Assembly (NCBI GenBank): GCA_030544215.1
Contig: JARZZO010000006.1
Coordinates: forward strand, 51,746,501 to 51,810,500
Direction of reading: 5' to 3'
DNA: 64,000 nucleotides
DNA from: Zantedeschia hybrid cultivar
Taxonomy: Eukaryota > Streptophyta > Magnoliopsida > Alismatales > Araceae
Shown: piece after piece, positions 1 to 11,616 of the stretch
Position numbering within the stretch: position 1 is the first letter of the stretch
Layout: each line of letters begins with the position of its first letter
Translations under genes and position numbers: made by a program
The notes under the pieces: generated by a model
The model's input: only the letters and a program-made list of their open reading frames with translations
The model's database searches: none
What the model was told of the DNA's origin: nothing

Positions 1-28
1 CGCCGCCGCCAGCCCGCCGCCGCCGGCC

Positions 29-60
<32 letters not shown>

Positions 61-212
61 TTTCTATTTTTTTTTGAGATATCGAGCAAAAGGAGGGGAT
101 TTTCATCCCGTCATCGTCGGCCGGCCGTCCGGGAGCCGCCGCCGCCGCTGTGGTCGCCGTCACCGCCGCCCTTGACGTCGGATTTTTTGTTCGCATTCCG
201 ATCCGAGTTTAG
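1..212 (+). promoter_or_regulatory. hAT copy 1: GC-rich 5' leader with CT microsatellite
   Basis: CCG-rich sequence followed by a CT microsatellite (about 31-60) and a conserved leader ending in GAGTTTAG just before GTATATTT at 213. The matching leader is found at about 26450-26700 and, inverted, at 36240-36520. The AG/GTATAT junction looks like a donor site, and a matching acceptor, TTATGCAG, lies just before the transposase ATG at 1090, so I infer an untranslated first exon. Frames across this region are low-complexity and not coding. Confidence 0.5.
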
Positions 213-340
213 GTATATTTCGAATTAATTTTTTAAAATTCTAAAAAAATTAGAAATGATGTATGATTGTTTTATTGTGTAGATCTCTTAATATTTAGGT
301 TGAAAAAAAATTTAGCATGTTGATTAGACAAAATTCTCAA

Positions 341-1057
341 AATTAGCCCTAATTAGGGGTTAAAAATTGGGGCTTTTGTATGATTAGTGTGATTAAAGTT
401 CAATTGAGTGTGCCAACCACTCAATTGAACTTGTTAGGACATAAATGTGTATTTTTTTGCATTAATTGCATGTTATTAGCGTTAATTAGTTAAAATTAGC
501 CCTAATTAGGAGTTAAAAATTGGGGCTTTTGTATGATTAGTGTGATTAAGATTCAATTGAGTGTGGTAAATACTCAATTGAACTTGTTAGGACATAAATG
601 TGTATTTTTTTGTATTAATTGCCTGTTATTAGCGTTAATTAGTTAAAATTAACCTTAATTAAGTGTTAACAATTGGGGCTTTTGTATGATTAGTGTGATT
701 AAGGTTCAATTGAGTCTGCCAACCACTCAATTGAACTTGTTAGGACATAAATGTGCATTTTTTTGTATTAATTGCATGTTATTAGCGTTAATTAGTTAAA
801 ATTAACTCTAATTAGAGGTTAAAAATTAGGGCTTTTATATGATTAGCATGATTAAGGTTCAATTGAGGGTGGTAAACACTCAATTGAACTTGTTAGGACA
901 TAAATGTGCATTTTTTTGTATTAATTGCCTGTTATTAGCGTTAATTAGTTAAAATTAACATTAATTAAGTGTTAACAATTGGGGCTTTTGTATGATTAGT
1001 GTAATTAAGGTTCAATTGAGTCTGCCAACCACTCAATTGAACTTGTTAGAACCTGAT
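341..1057 (+). repeat. 153-bp tandem repeat array with a hairpin in each unit
   Basis: About 4.7 units of a 153-bp AT-rich sequence lie between the inferred 5' exon and the transposase start. Each unit carries an inverted repeat, TTCAATTGAGTG, a 7-base loop, then CACTCAATTGAA. These hairpins begin at 399, 552, 705, 858 and 1011, exactly 153 bases apart. Some units have a single mispair in the stem. hAT copy 2 has three hairpins (26887, 27040, 27193) and copy 3 has four (35557, 35710, 35863, 36016), all with the same period. Confidence 0.93.
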
Positions 1058-1122
1058 TGCATTTTTGTGTTTTTATGTTATGCAGGAATATGGCAGAACA
1101 GGATGTGGAGCAACATGGTGCT

Positions 1123-3874
1123 TGTAACGACCCGTCATCCTATGACCGGAGACCCGGTCACTAAATGGATGTCGGCCCATTAACTACGGGTTCACACCCG
1201 GATCTCACACAACACGTCTGGAGGAGTAAGTGCTAAACAAGATTAAATATGACAATCTCACGGACCACAAAGATAAGCAAGTGCGCAGGAAGGAAAATAA
1301 CAATGTCCGTATACAGTCCAACAATAATTACATGTCCAACAATTAAATAAGTACAGGCAGAAGGAAGTACAACAACATCGGGGCATGCCCCGGAACTAAG
1401 ACAGCTGCTGGTCCGCACACCGAGAAGACACCACGCTACCGCGCGCCTCGAGGTCCACACCTGAAAACCGCAGGGAGTGAGCCACACCAGAAATGGCTCA
1501 GTAGGGATCATCCGATCCCCTGCCTCCCACTCACACACCCACAAGAGCAACAACAGGGATATATGGCAATTTAAGTAAAGCAGTAAACACAGCACTCAAC
1601 TCTGATATGAAACGTACGGTAAGCAGTGTAACAAGAACCATTCTAAGTAACCCGAAGAACCCAACACAGAGTCACGACTCACAGTCAAAGTCCACGAAGC
1701 GACTAAACCACACTGTCGACCGAAGTCGAACGTCGCCTCCCAACACTACCACCACTACTCACGCCTGTCCACCCCTACAGTGTTCCGGGGCACTGTAGGG
1801 TGAGGCAGTGAGTCAAACTAGGACTAGCTGGACTCAGTGTACCGCCACTGCCAGCTACGTGTGCACACAAGCAGTCTAGACTACTGTCCTACCGTCCGGA
1901 TTGCCTCCACGCTAGGCCTCAGCGCTTCAGGAGGGCCCTGGGGACCGGCGAACCCCCGTCAAGCCGAAGCTACAGGAACTACCCACAAACCCAACTCTCC
2001 CGGGCTGCGTCAGGCCAAGGGCTATAGGTACCACTCGTAACCTTGATCAAAGGTCACATCAGGCCCACTGGCTAAAGGGTAAACCAACTCCCACCAGAAA
2101 CACCACCAGCTCCACAGCAAGAAACACGCCGGAAGCTGTCACGACAACCAAGGGAAACCCCGACCCACCGAGACCAAACAGCAACCCCTCGGATAGCACA
2201 CAGCTACTCCGGCCCGACGGGCTCAAGGTGGTTCTGCTTGTCTCAGCCAAGGGTGAAACACAACAAGCACCACTCCACGGACACCATGACCCTGTCCCCA
2301 CCGGTCCATGGTGACATACGTAAACCACAGTTAACCCGGTCCACATTCGCATAACACGAACACACATATAACATGATTCCAGTCGCACAGTAAACCTCCG
2401 CCTCAGTATATAGCTAAAGCACACATACACACACCTCGGTGATGTAATTCCACTCAAACATAAGTCCTCGATCACAGTGTACCACATAAAACATGCCTCA
2501 GAACTTTTACAGTGAAACACATGTTAAAAACCAGCAATATAACACTTCTGGCTTGAATCGCGTCGACCGAGGTCGACGCCATTCAAGCCCCTCAGATAGG
2601 TTCAGTTAAACGTCAGATTATTGCTTAAAACGCGTCCACCGTTGAAGTCGCCTTTTTAAAACGCGTCTGGGTGTCCCGACGCCATTCAACCCAGAAATCC
2701 AGATTTGCAGAACCCTTAAACGGGGGCATTTCTTGCCTAAATGGCGTCATGATGGCCCGACGTCTTTCTGAAAGGCGTCGTCCATCCATGACGTCATTTA
2801 GCACAGAACCCCTAACTCAGGAAACCTCACACAGGAAGGTTTCTGCGCTAAAACGCGTCGTGCTGACCGGAAGTCTTTCGGAAAAGCGTCGACCCAGCCC
2901 GACGCCATTTAGCGCCAGAAACCAGGTTTCCTGGTTCGACCCGAGGGCTTCACCCTTGAACTCCGGGCACCCCGAAAATCCCAAAATCAAAGGGGGAAGG
3001 AGAGAAGCTCGACCACACAATCATGCTTACGAAAACACGATCACAGACACCGTCATTCCCACATGGAATCCCTCCTAAACATGCTCAATCTATCCCCCAA
3101 GCACCACGTCACGCCGAGAATCACACGAACATCACATGCAAGGTTCGTCCCCCTACCGGTTCTTGAACTCCTCCAAGCTCCTCGCCGCCGACCCGTCTCG
3201 CCTCACGCCGCCGCCGGTATCCTCGAGGACGCCGCCACTCCGCCGGGACGTCGGCCGCCGTCCGGAGAAGGGAACGCCGCGAGGAAGGTGGAGGAGGTAG
3301 AGGTGAGAGGTAGGGAAGCTACGGAGTAGTTGGAAGAGGAAGAAGAGGAAGGGAAGGGAGGAAGGAGGGCGGAGGGAGCGGAGAGGGCGAAGAGAGAGAG
3401 TGGAGAGGCGAAAGTGAGGGAAAGAAGGGGAGGCTTGCGGGGTCAATCTGGAACGAGGTAAAACGCGTCGATCGAGGCAGACGCCATTCAGTCTGACAGG
3501 ACGGCCGTACCGACACCGGTCTGAAACGCGTCGCCCACCACGGACGCCGTTCAGATGACAAGACAGGCCGTACTGACAACGCTCTGGCGTCGCACCCTGA
3601 CACCGCAGGTGTCGCAGTCTGAAACGCGTCGACCGAGGTGGACGCCGTTCAGACAAATCTGACAGGGGCCGTACTCTCGCGGCCCGAAACCCGCCCACGT
3701 GGCGCAACAACCAGCAGACCTAAATGGCGTCCACACAACCTGACGCCTTTTGAAAGGCGTCGAGCAGTGCTGACGCCATTCAGTCAGCAGTCACAAGATC
3801 CCCCACCGGGTCCAAACCAAGGGTTCCGACCCAAACCCGACCCGAAAACCGAACCCGAAATCTCAGTCATTACA
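1123..3874 (-). repeat. TR-GAG-A 3' LTR
   Basis: 2752-bp LTR; on the element's own strand it runs from 3874 to 1123, TGTAATGACTG to GGGTCGTTACA. The half from about 3790 to 2556 contains at least eight imperfect palindromes built on GCGTC...GACGCC, and a perfect 14-bp palindrome CGGGGCATGCCCCG lies at 1379-1392. Short frames in this LTR are not supported as genes. Confidence 0.95.
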
Positions 3875-3890
3875 ATCTCCCCCCCTTAAA
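3875..3890 (-). other. Polypurine tract of TR-GAG-A
   Basis: On the minus strand TTTAAGGGGGGGAGAT directly abuts the 3' LTR, the usual position for priming second-strand DNA synthesis. Confidence 0.88.
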
Positions 3891-4254
3891 AGGATTTCGT
3901 CCTCGAAATTTGCAACCGCTCAATGCTCAACTCGGCTAACCATCACACGCCGAAACACACCGATCACAACAATCAATCTCACCAATCACACCCACAAGGC
4001 TCCACATAATTAGCCAATCACATCACATCAAGCTAACCAAGATTCTCAATTCTGACAAAAGCTGATAGATCAAAATATCCACACATGAGCAAGGCCCAAA
4101 TCACGAAACCGATTCCTCTACCAAAACCCAAATACATACAAGAGCCACAACAGTTTACAACCATCTCAGAAAAGATAAGACAAGAGTGCTCTCCTAGCAC
4201 AACCTCTCGGGCCTCCACAAGGAGACGCGACTCCAAACACACCTCGAACACACA
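3891..4254 (-). other. TR-GAG-A 3' untranslated interior
   Basis: 364 bases between the gag stop and the polypurine tract. I see no domain, only AC-rich sequence and the GAGGACGAAAT stretch just before the tract. Confidence 0.6.
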
Positions 4255-5292
4255 CTAACCGCTCGGTCCCTGACCTGCCTGGTTCTTCTGGGGACAATTC
4301 CTCGCGAGATGTCCCTTCCGACCACAAGCGAAACAGCTACCAGTGATCAAGGGACATATCCTGTTGCCATGAAACCTGCTACATCGGGGACAACGATCTG
4401 CAGCGTCCTGCCTCGCCCCTTGCTGCCAACTGACCTTTGTCTCCATCTGCTGAACCGAACCATCCTCATCCTCGTCATAAAGTATCTCCTGGAACTCGAC
4501 CTCGAAGGAACTCGGATCACCTGATGAAAAAGTTGTCGATCTATCCCTGCTCTGTTGCTTTCCCTGTGCCGAATGCTCCGATTCCCTCGCCGTGTGTTGG
4601 AACTGCATCTCCACTGCTGCCGCGCACCGAACCGCTGATGTCAAATCCCTACAACAATGGGCCGCTACCAACTCTCTCAGGTCATGCCGAAGTCCATCCA
4701 CAAATTTCTCTGTCCTCAGATCCTCACGCTCAGATATGTGAGGAGCAAATCTTCCCATAGCTACAAATTTCATCTGGTAATCTAGAACTGACATATCACC
4801 CTGCACCAATTCCATAAACTCCCTTTCCTTGGCCCTGCGGACATGCCTCGGAAGGTACTGCCCACTAAACTCTCTCACAAAGCCTTCCCAAGGAATCTCT
4901 CTCAAAGACCTATCTGGAAACAACAACCCCTTGGTGGTAACCCACCAATCGTACGCATCGCCCTTCAGCAAGTAAGTTGCCAACAAGGTCTTGTCACTCT
5001 CCGCACATTCTAGGACATCGAACACCTTCTCCACCTCCTTAACCCACTGCGCTGCTGCATCTAGAACAGGCTGACCCGTGAAAGAAGGGGGCTTCAGCTT
5101 CAAGAACCGCTCCACCACCGTAGAATGGCCACCTCGGGAACTGGACCCCTCAGTTCCATCCCTCTGCTGATATCTAGCCATAGCCCCAATCATGGCTTCC
5201 ATGAAACGTTCCACATCATGCCCCTCTGCTCCTGATCCACCACCAACCGCTCTCGCACCCCGAGCCACCGAAGCTCTCCGCTTCGGCGCCAT
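4255..5292 (-). CDS. Gag polyprotein of TR-GAG-A, intact
   Basis: Gag is the RNA-binding structural protein that would package the element's transcript. I choose the ATG at 5292 (MAPKRRAS) because the upstream part of the frame, back to 5379, is Cys-rich and unlike Gag starts; this gives 345 residues. The middle holds the retrotransposon gag fold (LKPPSFTG, AAQWVKEVEKVFD, YLPRHVRRAKEREFMEL). The C-terminus has a CCHC zinc knuckle, CFACGRKGHLARNC (CX2CX4HX4C), preceded by another Cys pair, CPRC. The frame is uninterrupted and ends 365 bases before the polypurine tract. With no enzymes encoded, the element must borrow reverse transcriptase and integrase in trans. Confidence 0.9.
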   Translation of the reverse strand: MAPKRRASVARGARAVGGGSGAEGHDVERFMEAMIGAMARYQQRDGTEGSSSRGGHSTVVERFLKLKPPSFTGQPVLDAAAQWVKEVEKVFDVLECAESDKTLLATYLLKGDAYDWWVTTKGLLFPDRSLREIPWEGFVREFSGQYLPRHVRRAKEREFMELVQGDMSVLDYQMKFVAMGRFAPHISEREDLRTEKFVDGLRHDLRELVAAHCCRDLTSAVRCAAAVEMQFQHTARESEHSAQGKQQSRDRSTTFSSGDPSSFEVEFQEILYDEDEDGSVQQMETKVSWQQGARQDAADRCPRCSRFHGNRICPLITGSCFACGRKGHLARNCPQKNQAGQGPSG

Positions 5293-5433
5293 CGCTGCTC
5301 CACAACGCGCAAATCGAACCCAAAATACGTCAAATCCTATCAATCTACACCAGCAGCCATCGCCTGTACAGACTCGCACTTATTGTTGGACTATAATATC
5401 TAACCCAGTTTATCACATACTCGACCAGACTGA

Positions 5434-5445
5434 GCTCTGATACCA
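5434..5445 (-). other. Primer binding site for tRNA-iMet (TR-GAG-A)
   Basis: Minus strand TGGTATCAGAGC, complementary to the 3' end of plant initiator tRNA-Met, two bases inside the 5' LTR. It fixes the orientation of the element. Confidence 0.93.
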
Positions 5446-5447
5446 TC

Positions 5448-8199
5448 TGTAACGACCCGCCATCCTATGACCGGAGACCCGGTCACTAAATGGATGTCGG
5501 CCCATTAACTACGGGTTCACACCCGGATCTCACACAACACGTCTGGAGGAGTAAGTGCTAAACAAGATTAAATATGACAATCTCACGGACTACAAAGATA
5601 AGCAAGTGCGCAGGAAGGAAAATAACAATGTCCGTATACAGTCCAACAATAATTACATGTCCAACAATTAAATAAGTACAGGCAGAAGGAAGTACAACAA
5701 CATCGGGGCATGCCCCGGAACTAAGACAGTTGCTGGTCCGCACACCGAGAAGACACCACGCTACCGCGCGCCTCGAGGTCCACACCTGAAAACCGCAGGG
5801 AGTGAGCCACACCAGAAATGGCTCAGTAGGGATCATCCGATCCCCTGCCTCCCACTCACACACCCACAAGAGCAACAACAGGGATATATGGCAATTTAAG
5901 TAAAGCAGTAAACACAGCACTCAACTCTGATATGAAACGTACGGTAAGCAGTGTAACAAGAACCATTCTAAGTAACCCGAAGAACCCAACACAGAGTCAC
6001 GACTCACAGTCAAAGTCCACGAAGCGACTAAACCACACTGTCGACCGAAGTCGAACGTCGCCTCCCAACACTACCACCACTACTCACGCCTGTCCACCCC
6101 TACAGTGTTCCGGGGCACTGTAGGGTGAGGCAGTGAGTCAAACTAGGACTAGCTGGACTCAGTGTACCGCCACTGCCAGCTACGTGTGCACACAAGCAGT
6201 CTAGACTACTGTCCTACCGTCCGGATTGCCTCCACGCTAGGCCTCAGCGCTTCAGGAGGGCCCTGGGGACCGGCGAACCCCCGTCAAGCCGAAGCTACAG
6301 GAACTACCCACAAACCCAACTCTCCCGGGCTGCGTCAGGCCAAGGGCTATAGGTACCACTCGTAACCTTGATCAAAGGTCACATCAGGCCCACTGACTAA
6401 AGGGTAAACCAACTCCCACCAGAAACACCACCAGCTCCACAGCAAGAAACACGCCGGAAGCTGTCACGACAACCAAGGGAAACCCCGACCCACCGAGACC
6501 AAACAGCAACCCCTCGGATAGCACACAGCTACTCCGGCCCGACGGGCTCAAGGTGGTTCTGCTTGTCTCAGCCAAGGGTGAAACACAACAAGCACCACTC
6601 CACGGACACCATGACCCTGTCCCCACCGGTCCATGGTGACATACGTAAACCACAGTTAACCCGGTCCACATTCGCATAACACGAACACACATATAACATG
6701 ATTCCAGTCGCACAGTAAACCTCCGCCTCAGTATATAGCTAAAGCACACATACACACACCTCGGTGATGTAATTCCACTCACACATAAGTCCTCGATCAC
6801 AGTGTACCACATAAAACATGCCTCAGAACTTTTACAGTGAAACACATGTTAAAAACCAGCAATATAACACTTCTGGCTTGAATCGCGTCGACCGAGGTCG
6901 ACGCCATTCAAGCCCCTCAGATAGGTTCAGTTAAACGTCAGATTATTGCTTAAAACGCGTCCACCGTTGAAGTCGCCTTTTTAAAACGCGTCTGAGTGTC
7001 CCGACGCCATTCAACCCAGAAATCCAGATTTGCAGAACCCTTAAACGGGGGCATTTCTTGCCTAAATGGCGTCATGATGGCCCGACGTCTTTCTGAAAGG
7101 CGTCGTCCATCCATGACGTCATTTAGCACAGAACCCCTAACTCAGGAAACCTCACACAGGAAGGTTTCTGCGCTAAAACGCGTCGTGCTGACCGGAAGTC
7201 TTTCGGAAAAGCGTCGACCCAGCCCGACGCCATTTAGCGCCAGAAACCAGGTTTCCTGGTTCGACCCGAGGGCTTCACCCTTGAACCCCGGGCACCCCGA
7301 AAATCCCAAAATCAAAGGGGGAAGGAGAGAAGCTCGACCACACAATCATGCTTACGAAAACACGATCACAGACACCGTCATTCCCACATGGAATCCCTCC
7401 TAAACATGCTCAATCTATCCCCCAAGCACCACGTCACGCCGAGAATCACACGAACATCACATGCAAGGTTCGTCCCCCTACCGGTTCTTGAACTCCTCCA
7501 AGCTCCTCGCCGCCGACCCGTCTCGCCTCACGCCGCCGCCGGTATCCTCGAGGACGCCGCCACTCCGCCGGGACGTCGGCCGCCGTCCGGAAAAGGGAAC
7601 GCCGCGAGGAAGGTGGGGGAGGTAGAGGTGAGAGGTAGGGAAGCTACGGAGTAGTTGGAAGAGGAAGAAGAGGAAGGGAAGGGAGGAAGGAGGGCGGAGG
7701 GAGCGGAGAGGGCGAAGAGAGAGAGTGGAGAGGCGAAAGTGAGGGAAAGAAGGGGAGGCTTGCGGGGTCAATCTGGAACGAGGTAAAACGCGTCGATCGA
7801 GGCAGACGTCATTCAGTCTGACAGGACGGCCGTACCGACACCGGTCTGAAACGCGTCGCCCACCACGGACGCCGTTCAGATGACAAGACAGGCCGTACTG
7901 ACAACGCTCTGGCGTCGCACCCTGACACCGCAGGTGTCGCAGTCTGAAACGCGTCGACCGAGGTGGACGCCGTTCTGACAAATCTGACAGGGGCCGTACT
8001 CTCGCGGCCCGAAACCCGCCCACGTGGCGCAACAACCAGCAGACCTAAATGGCGTCCACACAACCTGACGCCTTTTGAAAGGCGTCGAGCAGTGCTGACG
8101 CCATTCAGTCAGCAGTCACAAGATCCCCCACAGGGTCCAAACCAAGGGTTCCGACCCGAACCCGACCCGAAAACCGAACCCGAAATCTCAGTCATTACA
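5448..8199 (-). repeat. TR-GAG-A 5' LTR
   Basis: 2752 bp, the same length as the 3' LTR. I see 13 base differences from it by eye, ten of them transitions, and no indels. It would carry the promoter for the gag transcript. It ends exactly before the second GTGCT target duplicate. Confidence 0.95.
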
Positions 8200-11105
8200 G
8201 TGCTGATCCTGGTTGGCAGCATTGCACACTAGTGGACAGTGTTAGGAGGAGGGTCAAATGCAACTGGTGGAAAGGAGATGGGTGGTGACATCTATCGCCT
8301 AAAAAATCATCTTGCTGGCATATCAGGAGATGTCAGTAGATGTGAGTCAGTCCCGCTGGCCTTGAAGAAGGAAATGAGAACTTATATGATGGGTAAAAAG
8401 GCACACAAAGATTTATCATCTCAACAACACATGGATTTGCAAGATGAGATATCATGGCACCAAAGACGAAGGGATTACAGTCTACCTGTTCAGCGCCCGA
8501 TCAATTTAGATGATGATGATGAGGAGGATCCATATGACCTTGATGCAGAGTACACCAGAGCTGTTCGTGCCAGTTTGCGGACAAATAGAGGAGATGAGGA
8601 CCGGCGAAGAGGCATAGGATCATCAGGTGGATCAATGCCTGCTGTTTCTCAGCCTGGGATATTCGTTCCTAGGGGTTCTTCTGGTCGCAGGACTGCTAGT
8701 TCTATACTGAGTTGTGGACGGACATCAGATGTGGCACGCGGTCCTATGGACCAATTTTTGTACAGATCAAGGTCTGCCAGACAGCCTGGAATCAAGCAAG
8801 CATTAAAAGGAGTCAAGGCATCAGCAAAAAATGCCTTGAAAGGAATTGTGAAATGGTTTTTACATGCAGGTGTGCCAGCACATGCCGCATCTAGTCCATA
8901 TTTTCAGACGATGGTGGATGCAATTGCATATGCTGGACCTGGTGTAAAGGCCCCCACAGCTCGCTACATTTATGATGTTGGGCTTGAAGAAGAGTATAAT
9001 GACTTGAAGGTATGGGTCGACAACTTCAAAAATGTGTGGAGGGAGCGTGGTTGTACCATCATGTGTGATGGTTGGACATGGACCACAAGAAGATCCATGA
9101 TTAATTTTCTTGTGTATTGCAGCGAGGGCACCATTTTTTTGAAGTCTGTGGATGCCTCAAACAGAATAAAGAATGCTAATTATTTGTACAGGCTAATGGA
9201 TGACGTGGTAGAGGAAATTGGTGAAGAAAATGTTGTGCAGATAGTCACTGACAACGAAGCAAGCTATAAAGCAGCCGGTAAATTGTTGATGCAGAAAAGA
9301 CACCATTTGTACTGGGTGCCTTGTGCAGCACATTCTATTGACTTGATGATGGAGGACATAGGTAGAGATCCTTTTGTTGCTGAAGTGGTACAACAAGCTC
9401 AGATGATCACGGGATTTATTTATAGTCACAACAGGATCTTACATATGATGAGAGAACATACAGGTGGACGGGATCTTCTTCGTGCTGGCCCTACTAGATT
9501 TGCATCCAACTTCATTTCTTTAGAGAGCCTGAGTAAATACAAGAATCAGTTGGCCCAGTTAGTCCACTCTGACGAGTTTCTGGCACATATAGGGACACTG
9601 AGAGCCGATGCTAGAGAAGTTGCCTTGGCAGTGCAATCGCTAGTTGGGGAGAGAAGTTTTTGGGATAAAGTTTCTCGCTATCTGAAAGTGGTTGAGCCTC
9701 TGGTACGTGTTCTGAGGTTAGTTGATGGAGATGACAAAAATGACATAGGATATTTGTATGAGGCTATAGATAGAGCAAAGGAGCAATTGAGCGAAAGCCT
9801 TCCTACTTCTCATGACAAATGGTGGAGGATCATCGATAATAGATGGGAGTCGACTCTTCATCATGATCTTCATGCTGCTGGTTAATTCTTCATCTATTTA
9901 AGTTGATTTTATGTTATTAATTTTGTTCACATTTAATTTTATAACTAATTAAAATTCAATTTATATGCAGTGTGATTACTAGAATATCAAGGAATACGAA
10001 CGAAAAGATAGATGCCTTAGCAGAGGTACCGTACAAAGTAGGAGTTTATGAAAATGCATGCGTCTATCATTAACTTATGTTATTTATATTTATTTTGTAG
10101 ATGGAGAGATTTAAATTGAAGATTGGCATTTATGGAGATGATGACGTCAGGGCTGCAGTAACGAGGACAACTCCAGATGAATTACATAATAAATAGTCAA
10201 ATATTAAATTTAATGATTGGCATTTATGATTATTGATATCGTCGTCTTCTTTTTTTTTGAACAGCTGAATGGTGGATCCAGATTAATTACAGACAAGCTG
10301 CCACAAATCCTTTGGCGTATGTTGCAGTGCGAGTACTCAGTCAAACCACTTCTTCCAGTCAATGTGAAATAAACTGGAGTACATTCAGTCTCATTCACAC
10401 GAAGGTTCGTAACAGATTGGGGGTTTCTAGACTGGAGAAGTTGGTGTACTGTCACTACAACATACGTCTAAAAATCAGGCAGATTCAGGAAAGACAGAGG
10501 CTTGAAAGACAGAGATTCATGGAGTTTGCTGGCAGACCAGTTGATGAGCCTGTACATCAGATTGATGTTGAGGAACTGTTAGATGAAGAACACCCACTGC
10601 ATTCTTGGGTGGAGAGTACAGCAGCCAGAGATGCACAGCCTGAGTTTGATCCTCAGGATCGGAGTTGGGCAGAAGGTGAATTAGATGCAGTAGTTGCTCG
10701 AGATCCTGAATTTCAGACAACACAAGAAGGAGGTGCACTACTTCTGCAGAGGCGCCGAAAGTCAGCCACACTAGAAGACACTGCTAGAACTTCTGCCTCT
10801 CAGCCAGCACTCAGGAGATCAGCTACTCAGGTGGATCCACAAAGAAGAAAGGAGAAAGAGCCAGCGAGACCTTCATTGCAGTCATCGAGCAGCAAGAAGA
10901 GAAAACAATCAAAAGGAAAGTCTAAAGAACGAGTGGACCCATCAAAAGGAGAAGAAGGGACAGTTCAGCAGACTGGAGAGACACCTGAGGACACCCCAGC
11001 TTTACCACCTCACTTGGCCAGCATGTACGAGGCAGAAAGACAAACCTACAGGCGTAGAAGAAGGCGATTGAGGAAAACAAGCCAAGTGCGGAGTGATGAC
11101 TCCAC

Positions 11106-11140
<35 letters not shown>

Positions 11141-11616
11141 ATGGTGATGGTGATGGCGCTGCTGCTGCTGGACTATCAGGAGGTTCTGCACTTGGGAGCA
11201 GTTACACAGGATACGATGATTACTCCGCACCTCCGAGTCATTCTGAAGGAACTCAAGGTCAGAGACAAGGACAAGAAAGGGGATTTGAAGGCCAACAGAG
11301 ACAGGCAGGATGTGATTGGCCACCATGGGAAGATGCACCTTCTTATCCGCCCATTTTTCATCCCCATACACTGCCATATTCAGACATCAGCAGCACTACT
11401 GAAGGGTACTCTGGAGCTCCACCTATACAGTACGGCATTTTTGTCCCTCCAATACAATCAGGAGAAAGTTCAAGCCAACAAGCTTACACACCTAGAGGTA
11501 TTCAAAGAGGATTCGAAGACCTCGCTAGTTCCTTGTTTGGCTATGGATATGCACCGGCAGATTATGGCCCGCCTGCTCAAACTTATGAACCGGATGATGA
11601 AGGATCACAAATGTGA

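Larger units (their letters stand above)
1123..8199 (-). mobile_element. TR-GAG-A: LTR retrotransposon carrying only gag
   Basis: Complete 7077-bp element inserted in hAT copy 1. Perfect 5-bp target duplications GTGCT flank it (1118-1122 and 8200-8204), and removing the element and one duplicate restores the sequence seen in hAT copy 2. The two LTRs are each 2752 bp, with TGTAA...TTACA ends, and frame a 1573-bp interior. On the minus strand the interior reads tRNA-iMet primer site, gag, then a polypurine tract; there is no protease, reverse transcriptase or integrase. This matches the published class of terminal-repeat retrotransposons with a GAG domain (TR-GAG). The GAGGACGAAAT stretch before the purine tract resembles Tekay/Del-type gypsy elements, so a chromovirus helper is my inference. 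I counted 13 LTR mismatches (0.5%), so the insertion is young. Confidence 0.93.
1090..11616 (+). pseudogene. hAT transposase (BED, DUF659, hAT dimerisation), broken
   Basis: Cut-and-paste transposase. The start ATG at 1090 gives MAEQDVEQHGA before the retrotransposon insertion at 1123; coding resumes at 8205. Relative to the two sister copies, a 2-base deletion near 8271 removes the second Cys of the BED zinc finger and shifts the frame. The long surviving frame to about 9880 holds the DUF659 core with the first catalytic Asp in CDGW (about 9067), the second in VTDNEASY (about 9250) and the PCAAHS motif. Exon 2 has lost about 74 bases near 9970 (the sister copies read GYFFNPRYQYSE there). The last exon (10265-11616) has the dimerisation region AEWW to SQCEINWSTF with the third acidic residue, then a Ser/Gln/Asp-rich tail with poly-Asp coded by GAT repeats. 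It is not functional as it stands. Confidence 0.88.

Noticed and set aside
341..1057. CRISPR-like array
   Set aside because: Units are contiguous 153-bp tandem repeats without unique spacers, in plant DNA.
1233..3710. Many open frames in the TR-GAG-A LTR, repeated at 5558-8232
   Set aside because: They duplicate because the LTR is duplicated, lie on both strands, and resemble no protein.
8239..8280. GTG start of the long hAT copy 1 frame
   Set aside because: Comparison with the sister copies shows that the frame is created by a 2-base deletion; the real start is the ATG at 1090.
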